Positions 62,236 to 64,000 of a DNA stretch of 64,000 nt are shown here, piece after piece. Numbering within the stretch: the stretch's first letter is position 1; each line of letters opens with the position of its first letter. Location: positions 1 through 64,000 of the forward strand of contig JABSOM010000015.1 of the NCBI GenBank assembly GCA_013215945.1, given 5' to 3'. This DNA is from Campylobacteraceae bacterium (GTDB lineage Bacteria > Campylobacterota > Campylobacteria > Campylobacterales > Arcobacteraceae). A program made the position numbers and the translations under genes. The notes below the pieces were generated by a model. That model worked only from the letters and a program-made list of their open reading frames with translations. It did no database searches and was not told the origin of the DNA.

Positions 62236-64000
<1,765 letters not shown>

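Overview
The window is about 64 kb of AT-rich (very low GC), densely packed chromosomal DNA from a member of the Campylobacterota (epsilonproteobacteria), most likely an Arcobacter-type organism. The case rests on gene content and style: a fused ResB/CcsA cytochrome c biogenesis protein, an all-alpha (dimeric) dUTPase, CmoB, a PP0621-type small protein, many TTG and GTG starts, -10 boxes with little recognisable -35, and a very large number of two-component and cyclic-di-GMP proteins of the HEWRQP/HQWRQP histidine kinase type. I saw no phage, insertion sequence, CRISPR array or rRNA. The genus is an inference.

Layout. 1-184: two tRNA genes (CAT and TGT anticodons). 0.3-6.7 kb: a stand-alone haem-binding DUF3365 sensor fragment, then a giant periplasmic-binding-domain histidine kinase followed by an HD-GYP response regulator. 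7.1-11.1 kb: a tight minus-strand operon ribA-rsmG-two small proteins-a 52-aa membrane protein-glyS. 11.1-14.2 kb: hemB, argF and lgt on the plus strand. 14.3-16.9 kb: a four-gene signalling operon (OmpR-like regulator, 64-aa protein, zinc-ribbon repeat protein, receiver-PAS-coiled-coil protein). 17.0-23.3 kb: polA, then histidine kinase-kdsB-degenerate GGDEF regulator. 23.3-27.0 kb: S4 protein-trpD-tsaE-lptB, with argG divergent.

27.2-34.5 kb is the least ordinary part. One RimK-like ATP-grasp ligase gene is followed by a tight operon M20 peptidase, a second near-copy of that ligase, a third ATP-grasp enzyme fused to ComEA-type helix-hairpin-helix repeats, and an 862-aa M14 zinc carboxypeptidase without a signal peptide. 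Three predicted peptide-bond-forming enzymes plus two predicted peptide-bond-cleaving enzymes look like a write-and-erase amino-acid tagging pathway or a small-peptide biosynthesis and recycling pathway. The substrate is unknown, and this is my main candidate for an undescribed system.

34.5-43 kb: dut (with an N-terminal extension), a PAS histidine kinase, a 57-aa cysteine protein, recR, dnaJ, a metallo-beta-lactamase-fold hydrolase, two paralogous GGDEF proteins (the first apparently lacking a normal start codon) and cmoB. 43-50.3 kb: ccsBA, then an MCE/Mla-type lipid transport operon headed by a metal-site-less M20 homologue. 50.3-54.7 kb: an intact GGDEF-EAL protein and a catalytically ruined paralogue, with a DUF2461 gene and a small membrane protein between them. 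54.7-61.3 kb: rmuC, an M48 protease, a PLD-like protein without its HKD residues, a YbgC thioesterase, and a histidine kinase paired with a periplasmic binding protein. 61.5 kb to the end: a methyltransferase and the first 585 codons of ligA.

Housekeeping genes are interleaved with at least a dozen signalling genes, which suggests a free-living organism sensing a changing environment. All assignments are from reading motifs by eye; no database search was possible.
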